This document shows, in pieces, positions 32,748 to 40,988 of a stretch of DNA of 64,000 nt. The notes below the pieces were generated by a model that saw only the letters and a program-made list of their open reading frames with translations, was not told the origin of the DNA and made no database searches. Origin of the DNA: Shewanella pneumatophori. GTDB taxonomy: Bacteria; Pseudomonadota; Gammaproteobacteria; Enterobacterales; Shewanellaceae. Location: the NCBI RefSeq assembly GCF_023283895.1, contig NZ_JAKILB010000002.1:474425-538424 (forward strand). Reading direction: 5' to 3'. Position 1 is the stretch's first letter. Each line of letters starts with the position of its first letter. A program made the translations under genes and the position numbers.

Positions 32748-33923
32748 TTACTCTGCAGCTCTTGCGGCCGTATTTGCTGGAGCCATTGCATTTTCAACTG
32801 CGTTAACACCTGCCTGATACAGTTTGGCAACCGGGCGATTTTCAAGCGCTATCAATCTGCTGCGAATACTGTTACGAATATCATCGTGTAAGCCAAAGGT
32901 TCGCTCTCGGTCGCTGAGATCCCAAGCAGTATTTTCTAAGATAAGTAAACTGACTTTAGATTTAGGATAATACACAGCTAGGCTGACATAACCGGGTAAA
33001 TAGCCACTGTGACTGTATTCGACGAGTTGTTCGTCACGGCTAATTTGTGTGCCGTAGCCGTATTCCAGTACGCCCCACCTATGCTCGCGTGTGGCTTGTG
33101 GAGAGGTCATTAATGCCAGACTCTTTGGGCTAAGCAGTTTGCCGTTATACAGCGCATCTTGAAAACGGCCATAGGCTTCAACAGATGCAGCCATGCCGCC
33201 AAAGGCTATCATTGGCTTATCAATGCTAAGTTCAACCGGGGTTAATTGTGATAGTGATTTTCCATCTGCACCTTCAGTTAACGTCTCGCTGTTACCTAAA
33301 ATAAAGTTAGCGTGGGTTGTTTTAATGTCATTGATATCGCCCGTTTCGGCGAATAGGCCATCGAGTTGATTTTGTTGATTGAGCTGTTTTACTAGTTCAT
33401 TGATGGGTAGTTGGTAAACTACTTCAAGTATGTCGCCAAGTAGGGCGTAACCATAATTTGAGTATTGAAATTGACTTCCCGGTTTAAAACTTGGTAATTC
33501 GCCAAGGTTTAACAGCCCCGATGTGTGGCTAAGTAATTGCGATACCGTAACACTTGGCGGAACATAGGCGCGAGGCTTATTGCCATCTTTTAGTAAGTAA
33601 TGGCTGACGCTTTTATCTAAATCAATTAGCCCGGCATCGACGGCTTGTAAAACGAGTGTCGCTGTTACTTGTTTGGATAAAGAGCCGATTAAAAAGCTTG
33701 AGTCATTATCAATATGGTCGCCAGAGATATAGGCAAACACAGGTTGGCTATCTTGCTTAATCATTATCACGCCACTAAAAGGGCGCTCGCTTTGGTTGAT
33801 AATGGTCGGCAGTTGTTTGGCGAGATCACTATTTGCTGTTCTATTTGCACTTGCTTTGTTTGCAGCCCAAAGGCAGCAGCCTACAACGACTGAGCCTATA
33901 AGTGTTTTTGTTATTAGGTGCAT
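32748..33923 (-). CDS. Serine hydrolase, beta-lactamase/DD-peptidase fold
   Basis: Class C-like beta-lactamase family protein (391 aa), exported by an N-terminal signal anchor (residues 1-25). Active-site motifs: S81-L-S-K84 (IGSLSKQVTATL) with the nucleophilic serine, QYSNYGYALLG (YxN), and HSGYLPGYVSLA in place of KTG. This pattern is common to esterases and D-aminopeptidases as well as beta-lactamases, so resistance is not implied. It ends RAAE after a helical tail. It lies 23 bp downstream of an Nramp-family transporter gene on the same strand, so the two are probably co-transcribed. The substrate is unknown. Confidence 0.87.
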   Translation of the reverse strand: MHLITKTLIGSVVVGCCLWAANKASANRTANSDLAKQLPTIINQSERPFSGVIMIKQDSQPVFAYISGDHIDNDSSFLIGSLSKQVTATLVLQAVDAGLIDLDKSVSHYLLKDGNKPRAYVPPSVTVSQLLSHTSGLLNLGELPSFKPGSQFQYSNYGYALLGDILEVVYQLPINELVKQLNQQNQLDGLFAETGDINDIKTTHANFILGNSETLTEGADGKSLSQLTPVELSIDKPMIAFGGMAASVEAYGRFQDALYNGKLLSPKSLALMTSPQATREHRWGVLEYGYGTQISRDEQLVEYSHSGYLPGYVSLAVYYPKSKVSLLILENTAWDLSDRERTFGLHDDIRNSIRSRLIALENRPVAKLYQAGVNAVENAMAPANTAARAAE

Positions 33924-33946
33924 TAAGGTGTCGGTGTCCGTTTACG

Positions 33947-35209
33947 TTATTTGGTTATCATCCAATAGATAAAGAGCGCGGCAAAACTGACTAAGTAAAT
34001 TAATCCTAGCCATGAAAGGACTCGCATGGCGCTACCATACCTATCTGCTGGCAAAAGTGCTGTGCTGATCATCAACTTATAGTTAAGCCAAGCAAAAACC
34101 ACTGTTGTCATAAAGGCGAGGATCATAACAAATTCGAGTAGAGGAAGTAGAGCACCTTTAAAAAACAATATGATACAAAGACCAAAAACACACAGCGCCA
34201 ACATTACAAGGTTTAGTCTGCGTTCACTGTCACCTTGCTTAGTTAGCAATTGCCAGCCCATATTTAAGGTGCGGCTGTAACCGTCAATTACGGTGACTGT
34301 GGTACTGAAAATACATAAAAACGCCACTGCGCCGATAAGGTAGCGGGTTTCACTGCCCATGACTTGGCTGTAGAGATTAATAAGCTGGTTGGCAAATTTC
34401 ACTCCAGACGCTGAGAACTGCTCGCCGCTGCCATGCATCACTAACGCACCTAAGGCGAGAAATACTACGGCTAGCAGAGCCGTCATAAGGTAGCCAAAGT
34501 TAAAATCAAACAGCGCTTGTTGCTTACTAACTGGTTGCAGCTTTTGCTTTTCAATTAACCATAATGAGTTCCATGCGCTGACCTCAATCGGGGCGGGCAT
34601 CCAGCCCATCATTGCCACTAAAAATCCCACATATGCCCATTGCCAAGGTGACTGACTTACAAAATTTGGCTCAAGCAAACTTGGTGCATTAAAGGCGAGT
34701 GCTACAGCAATTAAAGTGGTTAAGGTGAGGGCGAGCATAATCACCTTGGTCATTTTATCGAGCAGGGCGTAATGGCCAAAAATTAAAATAATCAAACTAG
34801 AGAGCAGCACCAGTAGCGCTAGAACATCAATTGCTAGAGGCACAAATTGAGTCAACATGGCCGCGGTGAGCATTGCAACACCAGCGGTACTGGCTACCGC
34901 AGCAATACTGTTTAGTAGCGTAAATACCATTAAGTATTTACGTCCTTGTTTTAAATAGCCTTGTAGTAGGTTTTCGCCGGTGGCTGCTGTGTAGCGTGCG
35001 CCAGCGGCAAAAAATGGGTATTTAAGTAAGTTTACCGCCAAAATAACCCAAGCAAGTTGCCAACCAAACTCTGCACCGGCGCGAGTGGATGCGACTAAAT
35101 GTGAGGCGCCAATAGCGGCTGCGGCCATCAGTAGCCCAGGTCCTATGCTGCTAAAAAGTCGTGATAGATTCATTTTGGGGTTAGCGAGAGTCGCACTTTG
35201 TTGATTCAT
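33947..35209 (-). CDS. Nramp-family (divalent-metal transporter-like) membrane protein, atypical
   Basis: Inner-membrane protein of 420 aa with about 11 transmembrane helices and an Nramp/LeuT-like layout. GPGLLMAAAAIGASHLVASTRAG is where canonical Nramp proteins have a DPGN-type motif, but the metal-binding Asp and Asn are not there. WMPAPIEVSAW replaces the MPHN-type motif of helix 6, keeping the Met. The substrate may therefore not be Mn2+ or Fe2+. It follows a 45-residue ORF by 11 bp and is followed by a serine hydrolase 23 bp later, all on the same strand. No Fur or MntR site is evident upstream. The alternative is another branch of the APC superfamily. Confidence 0.78.
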   Translation of the reverse strand: MNQQSATLANPKMNLSRLFSSIGPGLLMAAAAIGASHLVASTRAGAEFGWQLAWVILAVNLLKYPFFAAGARYTAATGENLLQGYLKQGRKYLMVFTLLNSIAAVASTAGVAMLTAAMLTQFVPLAIDVLALLVLLSSLIILIFGHYALLDKMTKVIMLALTLTTLIAVALAFNAPSLLEPNFVSQSPWQWAYVGFLVAMMGWMPAPIEVSAWNSLWLIEKQKLQPVSKQQALFDFNFGYLMTALLAVVFLALGALVMHGSGEQFSASGVKFANQLINLYSQVMGSETRYLIGAVAFLCIFSTTVTVIDGYSRTLNMGWQLLTKQGDSERRLNLVMLALCVFGLCIILFFKGALLPLLEFVMILAFMTTVVFAWLNYKLMISTALLPADRYGSAMRVLSWLGLIYLVSFAALFIYWMITK

Positions 35210-35220
35210 ATTGATTGCTG

Positions 35221-35358
35221 TTAGTCGTTTTTATTGTGGTTAGTATTGGCTTCAATACGTTCGAGCGTAGCAGATATTTGCTGTAAAATACTGATAACAC
35301 TAGCATCATTGTTTTCATCTTGATTAATGATGTGCTCTTGATTGTTGTCCACGTTCAT
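35221..35358 (-). CDS. Small acidic protein (45 aa) upstream of the Nramp-like gene
   Basis: Short ORF MNVDNNQEHIINQDENNDAS followed by VISILQQISATLERIEANTNHNKND, ending 11 bp before the transporter gene. It has an AAGGA ribosome-binding site immediately before ATG 35358, or six bases before the in-frame GTG 35352, which may be the true start. The second half looks like an amphipathic helix, perhaps a coiled coil. No family recognised. Leader peptide or small partner of the transporter are both possible. The region 35359-35595 upstream contains nothing else obvious. Confidence 0.6.
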   Translation of the reverse strand: MNVDNNQEHIINQDENNDASVISILQQISATLERIEANTNHNKND

Positions 35359-35595
35359 TCCTTAAGTGTTTCATGTAGTTATTCGGGTATCGGCAACCCT
35401 GTTTAGTATTTGTGAGCTGTGAAGAACACTAGATGTTACTGTGGTGTTACGACTTGTAACCCTAACCTAAGCAATATTGTGGTTAATTTAAAGGCATATT
35501 ATTTTGAAACAAACTCAGGCTTTCTATTGCTGGCTTCTCGGCGTAGGTTAGTTTGCAGCTAGTTTGTTTAAGATATTTACGATAAGGAAACGCAG

Positions 35596-36219
35596 ATGAT
35601 TAAGTTATATGGGATCCCACGTAGCAGGTCTTTACGGGTGTCGTGGACATTAGAAGAGTTAGGGCTTGATTGGCAGTATCAGCATATTAATTTTGCCAAT
35701 GGTGATGGTCGTGATCCTGAGTTTTTAGCAGTTAACCCTTGCGCTAAAGTACCTGCATTAGTTGATGATGGCTATGGGATTACTGAGTCTGCAGCCATTG
35801 TATTATATCTGGCAGAGAAGTATGGCGAGGGTAAGTTGCTTCCTAGGCCCGGTACGCATGAATCGGCACTGCACCATAAATGGGTGAGTTATATTATTAG
35901 TGAGCTTGAACAGCCGCTTTGGAGCATGGGCAAGCATAAGTTTGCGTTACCCGAACCACAACGACTCGCGGCTATGTTGCCTGTAGCAAAGTGGGAGTTT
36001 GATAAAGCGGCGGCAATCGCTGAAAAGTGGCTACCTGATAGTGAGTTTTTATTGGGAGAGCAGTTTACCGTGGCGGATATTTTATTGGGTCACACATTGT
36101 TGTGGGCGACCCGTTTTGAGCAAGATATTCCACCTAAATTGACGGCGTATCGTGACCGAATTACTCAGCGTGCAGCTATGGTGAAAGGCTTGGCGAAAGA
36201 AGAGGGGAAAGCTGAATAA
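35596..36219 (+). CDS. Glutathione S-transferase family protein
   Basis: Cytosolic GST of 207 aa. The N-terminal thioredoxin-like domain (residues 1-78) shows IKLYGIPRSRSLRVSWTLEELGL, the NPCAKVPALVD cis-Pro loop and ITESAAIVLYLAEKYG (the glutathione-binding E-S pair). The C-terminal helical domain has EFLLGEQFTVADILLGHTLLW, the conserved N-capping box. A catalytic Ser or Tyr near residues 9-13 is plausible (RSRS). The start has an AAGGAAA ribosome-binding site. Substrate not predictable. Confidence 0.92.
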   Translation: MIKLYGIPRSRSLRVSWTLEELGLDWQYQHINFANGDGRDPEFLAVNPCAKVPALVDDGYGITESAAIVLYLAEKYGEGKLLPRPGTHESALHHKWVSYIISELEQPLWSMGKHKFALPEPQRLAAMLPVAKWEFDKAAAIAEKWLPDSEFLLGEQFTVADILLGHTLLWATRFEQDIPPKLTAYRDRITQRAAMVKGLAKEEGKAE

Positions 36220-36267
36220 GCCTTTATTGGTAGTAATGTTATTAGGCTTGAAAACCCAGTAATAAAA

Positions 36268-36301
36268 AAGCATCCACTATATGAAATAGATGGATGCTTG
36301 T
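36268..36301 (+). terminator. Hairpin terminator after the GST gene
   Basis: AAAGCATCCA / TGGATGCTT hairpin, 50 bp after the GST stop. The following T-run is short, so strength is uncertain. Confidence 0.6.
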
Positions 36302-36308
36302 TTAATGC

Positions 36309-36350
36309 AGGACCTAGTACCTAGGACCTAGAATCTAGGACCTCGAATCT
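36309..36350. repeat. Heptanucleotide tandem repeat
   Basis: Six 7-bp units in register: AGGACCT, AGTACCT, AGGACCT, AGAATCT, AGGACCT, CGAATCT. Lies between two convergent genes, only 5 bp from the stop codon of the 36356 gene. Confidence 0.8.
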
Positions 36351-36355
36351 AACGC

Positions 36356-36856
36356 TTATAGCTGAGTTTTAGCCCAAAGTGCGCGGTTTTCACGGCTTTC
36401 TTTTAAGCCGTCTTTATCGCGGAATGCTTTGTATGATTCAAAGTCTAATGGCACAAGTACCACGTCAACTTCTAGCATGAGTTTGCATTCTTTCTTAATG
36501 CGGTAAGCCGAAACGTTATATAGTTCAGCAAGTGGCAAAGTGCCTAAAAACTCTGGGTTGTACTGGGCATATAAAGCTTGAGTTGGATAAACCACAAAGC
36601 TTAGGGTGCGCTTTGGCTCAGTCTTAAATAACTCTTCGATACCATCACAAGTATTAAGCACTTGCATTTCAATCGCTTCATCTATTTCCATTAGCTTCTT
36701 TTGCACAGGCATATGTGCAGGCTTTTCGCCAGCTTCCCATGAGATGACGTCAGCTTCTGTTACTTTGCCGATTTCAGCAACTTGCGCAGTGGTTAGTGCA
36801 AGAGAATGACGAAGGTACTGCATTTCAATGGCATTTAGGCCAAGTTCTTTAGACAT
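36356..36856 (-). CDS. HTH-like conserved protein of unknown function (possibly DUF4447)
   Basis: 166-aa cytosolic protein. Residues about 8-48 form an XRE-like HTH ([37 protein letters not shown]), which would suggest DNA binding or a degenerate relative. The C-terminal part ([22 protein letters not shown]...[20 protein letters not shown]) is a mixed alpha/beta domain. I believe this is the Shewanella family DUF4447 but cannot confirm it. It lies 50 bp downstream of the SUKH-type gene on the same strand and probably forms an operon with it. Confidence 0.72.
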   Translation of the reverse strand: MSKELGLNAIEMQYLRHSLALTTAQVAEIGKVTEADVISWEAGEKPAHMPVQKKLMEIDEAIEMQVLNTCDGIEELFKTEPKRTLSFVVYPTQALYAQYNPEFLGTLPLAELYNVSAYRIKKECKLMLEVDVVLVPLDFESYKAFRDKDGLKESRENRALWAKTQL

Positions 36857-36906
36857 GTTGTTTCCTTAAATAATTTTCGTGGACGCGTGGGCTTATACGT
36901 GCTGTA

Positions 36907-37311
36907 TTAGCTGCGCATCCAAACTTCTTCAGCCCAGTCCCAGAACGATTCCCAAGAGTCGTCTTCATAGATCTCATCATCTTGCCAAAGTTGAATTTGG
37001 CCTTCTTGGCTAATGAAGAAAAAGCTATCGCCTTGCTGACAGATTGGCACATATTCACGCGGTAAGCCGATTGACCACGCATACGCGGCCACTTCTGGCA
37101 GGTAAGTATGCGAATTAGGGTCGCTTGCGGTTACTGGCTCTAGGCTGCCGCAAATAACATCACTGGCATAAAGTAAGTATTCTTTTAGCTCCATTGGTAG
37201 TGGGATAAGAATTTCTTCTTCCACTTCAACAATTTGTTCAAAAGTTGCTAGCTCTAACGGTACAGGTACCGTTTCGCTCATTTCTTGGAGTTGCTCAATG
37301 ATATCGTTCAT
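36907..37311 (-). CDS. SMI1/KNR4-type (SUKH) domain protein
   Basis: 134-aa acidic cytosolic protein with the SUKH pattern: an N-terminal helix then IPLPMELKEYLLYASDVICGSLEPVTA, WSIGLPREYVPICQQGDSFFFISQEGQIQLW and a C-terminal SWESFWDWAEEVW. SUKH proteins often act as immunity proteins against polymorphic toxins, but many are stand-alone housekeeping proteins, and no toxin gene is adjacent here. The start is the ATG read from complement 37311. It probably shares a transcript with the HTH-like gene 50 bp downstream. Confidence 0.8.
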   Translation of the reverse strand: MNDIIEQLQEMSETVPVPLELATFEQIVEVEEEILIPLPMELKEYLLYASDVICGSLEPVTASDPNSHTYLPEVAAYAWSIGLPREYVPICQQGDSFFFISQEGQIQLWQDDEIYEDDSWESFWDWAEEVWMRS

Positions 37312-37492
37312 AAGTTCTTAGAGGCATTTGGGTCTGTTAACTATTGGGGCGGAGTATATACCCAAATCGCTAAGAAGTGCAGGTTGATGTATGAGATATA
37401 GCCATCAGATAACAAGTTGCTCGCCTAGCATGGCTTTTGGTAATAGTGATTGACGTTAATGCAGGCTAGCTGGTGGGCGGTAAACAATAAAA

Positions 37493-37515
37493 AAGGAGCC
37501 ATATTGGCTCCTTGA
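37493..37515 (-). terminator. Terminator of the RelA/SpoT-domain gene
   Basis: AAGGAGCCA / TGGCTCCTT hairpin followed by a T-run on the minus strand, about 40 bp after the stop of the gene at 37556. Confidence 0.82.
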
Positions 37516-37555
37516 TTTTAACTGTTTCGCTTAAGCTTGTTTTACTGGGTGAGAA

Positions 37556-38341
37556 TTAAGCCGCGGCGCTAATAATATTAGCTTGGTCGTTACGCTTATA
37601 TTTAAGCCACGCTTTATGGTAAAGCTTGTGTGACTCTTGACGTAGCTGAGTGATTTTTGCGGTTTCAATTTCACTTAAGTCACGTTGCTGTTTATTAGCC
37701 GATGCCTGAATTGATTGCACTTGCTCATAAACCTGATGCTCGGCGCCGCTTTTAATCTCTGCAATGTCGGCTAGATGTAGCTGCACTTCAGCAATCATTT
37801 GAGATTTAGGTAATTTTACCAGCAGGTTTAAGTCACGGTAGCCAGACTCTTTTGGCGTTGCAAAGCGGTTTTTAACCTGAATAATTTGGCTGTCTGTTTT
37901 GAGTAAATCAAACGCTTGCATCAGGTTGTGAATATCGTTACTAACAATGCTGGCGCGTACTAGGTCGGTAAGTTGGCTAGCATCGTTATCAAGCTTATTT
38001 TGTACTTTGGCTTCGGCTCTTTCACGGCTTTTAATATCGGCAAGTATTGATTGAGTTTGAGACTCTTTGCTGATCATATTAAGTAGCTGTGCTAGCTCTT
38101 GCTGAGCATCATTGGCTTGGCTGTATAAGGTGTCGAGATCGGCGCTAGTTTGTCTCGGCACTTGATATTGCATTGACTGAATAGCGGTAAGGCCATCAAG
38201 GTTTTTAGACAGAGCAAGTTTGGCGCAGTAACTGCCGTTATTCTTGGTATTGCCTTGCTGGTGATCAACAGTGTGAGCAAAGGCTGTACGGGTCGACAGT
38301 AACAGTAAGAAGATGAAAAATGTCCGTAAGATCCGGTTCAT
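37556..38341 (-). CDS. Exported RelA/SpoT-domain protein (possible RelV-type small alarmone synthetase)
   Basis: 261 aa. Residues 1-22 form a classical signal peptide (RILRTFFIFLLLLSTRTAFA). The central part matches the synthetase-type RelA/SpoT fold: KSRERAEAKVQNKL, LTDLVRASIVSNDIHNLMQAFDLL (the DxxRxxI-like strand), VKNRFATPKESGYRDLNLLVKLP (GYRD/YRSLH-type motif) and MIAEVQLHLADI (the catalytic Glu of the E-V-Q motif), followed by a histidine in SGAEHQVYEQV. No HD hydrolase domain or regulatory TGS/ACT domain is present. It is about the length I recall for RelV of Vibrio cholerae. Export of a ppGpp-type synthetase would be odd, since GTP and ATP are cytosolic; the first 22 residues may instead be an anchor. 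Function unproven. Confidence 0.75.
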   Translation of the reverse strand: MNRILRTFFIFLLLLSTRTAFAHTVDHQQGNTKNNGSYCAKLALSKNLDGLTAIQSMQYQVPRQTSADLDTLYSQANDAQQELAQLLNMISKESQTQSILADIKSRERAEAKVQNKLDNDASQLTDLVRASIVSNDIHNLMQAFDLLKTDSQIIQVKNRFATPKESGYRDLNLLVKLPKSQMIAEVQLHLADIAEIKSGAEHQVYEQVQSIQASANKQQRDLSEIETAKITQLRQESHKLYHKAWLKYKRNDQANIISAAA

Positions 38342-38450
38342 AGCTGTCCTAATTTGTGGCTGTGACTGTAATCTAACTTGATATTGCTTAAGCTACGCTG
38401 AATGGCAAATTAACATTTGTTCATAGTGTGGGAGAGATCGCTTAAAAGTG

Positions 38451-38488
38451 AAAAAGCCGTTGAGAAATGTGTTCTCAACGGCTTTTTT
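38451..38488 (-). terminator. Bidirectional-looking terminator of the M13 peptidase gene
   Basis: AAAAAGCCGTTGAGAA / TTCTCAACGGCTTTTT, a 16-bp stem with flanking A- and T-runs, 38 bp after the peptidase stop at 38526. Confidence 0.9.
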
Positions 38489-38525
38489 ATTTTGTGCAAA
38501 ACAGGCTAAATTTAGCTAGCTTGGA

Positions 38526-40610
38526 TTACCAAATTTTGACGCGTTTTTCAGGTGCGATATACATTGCATCGCCCGGCTTAACATCGTAGGTGCTGTAGAA
38601 TTCTGGCATATTTGATAATGCGCCTACTGCACGGAACTCTGCTGGTGAGTGAGGGTCGGTTGCTACACGGTTACGCATTGATTCTTCTTTGATTTTTGCA
38701 CGCCAAATTTGGGTGAAACCAATAAAGAAACGCTGGTCGCCTGTTAAGCCGTCAATTACAGGTGCAGGCTTGCCGTTAAGTGACTTTTTATAAGCACGGT
38801 AAGCAATGGTTACACCTGAAAGATCACCAATGTTCTCGCCAAGAGTTAGTTCGCCATTAACATTTAAGTCGTCAAATACTGCGTAGTCGTTGTATTGATC
38901 AACCAGCGCCTTACCACGTGCGGCAAACTCAGTTAAATCTTGCTCGGTCCACCAGTCACGCATGTTGCCTTCGCCATCAAACTTAGCGCCTTGGTCGTCA
39001 AAACCATGGCCCATTTCGTGGCCAATAACAGCGCCAATACCACCGTAGTTAACGGCGTCATCTGCTTGCATGTTAAAGAACGGTGGCTGCAAAATCGCTG
39101 CTGGGAACACGATTTCATTCATGGTTGGGTTGTAGTAAGCGTTTACAGTTTGTGGCGTCATGTGCCACTCCCACTTACGGATTGGGCTGCCTAGCTTTTC
39201 AAGCTCTTTAGCATGGCTTAGCTCGCTAGCACGTACATTGTTGCCATATAAGTCATCGGCTTTAATGGTGAGTTTGCTGTAGTCTTCCCAGCGATCTGGG
39301 TAGCCAATCTTAGGATCAAACTTAGCCAGTTTATCTTTAGCAGCGACTTTGGTGTCAGCACTCATCCATTCAAGTGACTCGATACTGTCGCCGTATGCGC
39401 CACGTAGGTTTTCAACGAGCACTTGCATGCGCTCTTTTGCTTCAGGCTTAAAGTGGCGTTTCACGTACACTTTACCTACAACTTCACCGAGTAAGCTGTT
39501 TACGGTTGAAACCCCGCGCTTCCAACGTGGCTCTTGCTCTTGTTGACCATTTAGAGTCTTAGAGAAGAACTCAAAGTTCTCGTTATCAAGATCTTCACTT
39601 AGCGTGCTGGCTGCGTGAGTTAGCACGTGCCACTGCATATAAGTTTTCCAAGTCGCTAAATCGGTATCTTTAATGACTTGGTTTAGGCCTTGAATATAGC
39701 TTGGTTGGTTGATAATGATATCGGCTTGCTTGTCAGCACCAAGGGTCGCTAAATAACCGTCCCAGTTAATATCCGGTGCTAAAGTTGGCAGATCTTTGAT
39801 TTGGTATTTGTTATAAGTCTTAGTGCTGTCACGCGTTTCAACCACATCCCAATGCTTTTTGGCAATTTCGGTCTCGAGTGCCAAAACAGCTGCTGCGCTC
39901 TCTTTTGGATTTGGCAGACCCGCTAAGCTGTACATCTTTTCAATGTGCTCAAGATAGGCTTTACGAATATTCACAAAGCGCTCGTCCTGATTTAGGTAGT
40001 AATCTTTTTCTGGCAAGCTTAAGCCATATTGCCAAATATGAGTGGCATAGCGGCTTGAGTCTTTGGCATCGACGTTAATATAAAACGCCATTGGCGTGCC
40101 GCCGCCTTGAATTTGGCTGCGAGCAAAGTAAGTGACTAGCTCGTCTTTTGATTTAATCGCGTTTACTTTTTCAAGCTCGCTAGCAATAGGCGTTACGCCA
40201 AGCTTGTTTAGGGTATCGACATCCATAAATGAATTATATAAAGCCGCCACTTTTTGCTCGTCGCTGCCATCTTTTAGATTTGGCATTGCGGCAACTTCTT
40301 CGATAATGACTTTTACGTCATCACGTGATTTTTCACGTAGGTCGTAAAAGGCACCAGAGCTGGTGCGATCGCTTGGAATGACCGTATCTTTAATCCAAGT
40401 GCCGTTTACATACTCATAGAAGTTGTCTTGTGGGCGAACTGATTTGTCGAAATTAGCAAAGTCGATGCCTGATGTGAGCGCTTGCTCAACCGCAACAGCG
40501 GTTTCTGTTTTGTTTGCTTCTGGTGCCGTTACTTCGGTAGGTTCACTATTACAAGCGCTGAGGCCAACGATAAGGGAAGCGCAGAAGCCCCCAACGAGTA
40601 CTTTTTTCAT
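38526..40610 (-). CDS. pepO: M13-family (neprilysin-like) zinc endopeptidase, lipoprotein
   Basis: Periplasm-facing metalloprotease of 694 aa. Lipobox with Cys at about residue 20 (GLSACNSEP). N-terminal M13_N region: DNFYEYVNGTWIKDTVIPSDRTSSGAFYDL; then NAYYNPTMNEIVFPAAILQPPFF, the zinc motif VIGHEMGHGFDDQG (HExxH) and GENIGDLSGVTIAY (third ligand Glu). It ends with PGDAMYIAPEKRVKIW, the usual M13 C-terminus (which often ends in xVW). It cleaves small oligopeptides by family knowledge. Monocistronic with a strong terminator. Confidence 0.95.
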   Translation of the reverse strand: MKKVLVGGFCASLIVGLSACNSEPTEVTAPEANKTETAVAVEQALTSGIDFANFDKSVRPQDNFYEYVNGTWIKDTVIPSDRTSSGAFYDLREKSRDDVKVIIEEVAAMPNLKDGSDEQKVAALYNSFMDVDTLNKLGVTPIASELEKVNAIKSKDELVTYFARSQIQGGGTPMAFYINVDAKDSSRYATHIWQYGLSLPEKDYYLNQDERFVNIRKAYLEHIEKMYSLAGLPNPKESAAAVLALETEIAKKHWDVVETRDSTKTYNKYQIKDLPTLAPDINWDGYLATLGADKQADIIINQPSYIQGLNQVIKDTDLATWKTYMQWHVLTHAASTLSEDLDNENFEFFSKTLNGQQEQEPRWKRGVSTVNSLLGEVVGKVYVKRHFKPEAKERMQVLVENLRGAYGDSIESLEWMSADTKVAAKDKLAKFDPKIGYPDRWEDYSKLTIKADDLYGNNVRASELSHAKELEKLGSPIRKWEWHMTPQTVNAYYNPTMNEIVFPAAILQPPFFNMQADDAVNYGGIGAVIGHEMGHGFDDQGAKFDGEGNMRDWWTEQDLTEFAARGKALVDQYNDYAVFDDLNVNGELTLGENIGDLSGVTIAYRAYKKSLNGKPAPVIDGLTGDQRFFIGFTQIWRAKIKEESMRNRVATDPHSPAEFRAVGALSNMPEFYSTYDVKPGDAMYIAPEKRVKIW

Positions 40611-40988
40611 TTGTTCTTCCTTTAGTCTGTATCGTCAATTGTTATTGTATCTAGTCTGTTTTATCAATTACGACTAGTTGAGCGCTATATTGGTGCGCTT
40701 TAATTACCGATTGTTTTAGGTCTATAAATATACATACGGTTACTTATGTTAATGTTTTTGGCGTGCTTCCAACAAGCGTCAGTTTGTAACTAATTACTAT
40801 TTTGACAAAATTACTTATATGAAAAGCCGCCAGCTAGCATTTAAGAACAGCTTGTTATTGATAGAACTTCACAGACTCGCTGCAAAACTATGTTGTTTGT
40901 TTACCATCGAAAGTACGCAAAACTTTGCCCTTTAGTCACACTGGCCTCATAATGTCGGCCATTATGGTTATATAGCTGAGTTCTGCCT
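40611..40988. other. Divergent promoter region between the M13 peptidase and rsuA
   Basis: 378 bp, AT-rich, with no gene recognised. Imperfect repeated TATCAATT(A/G) and TAGTCTGTTTTATCAATTACGACTAG sequences lie just upstream of the peptidase start. Promoters for both genes must be here, but none is strong enough to assign. Confidence 0.45.

Noticed and set aside
32748..33923. Acquired beta-lactamase resistance gene
   Set aside because: SxxK, YxN and HSG motifs are shared with esterases and peptidases. It sits in a core-like operon with a transporter, with no mobile element.
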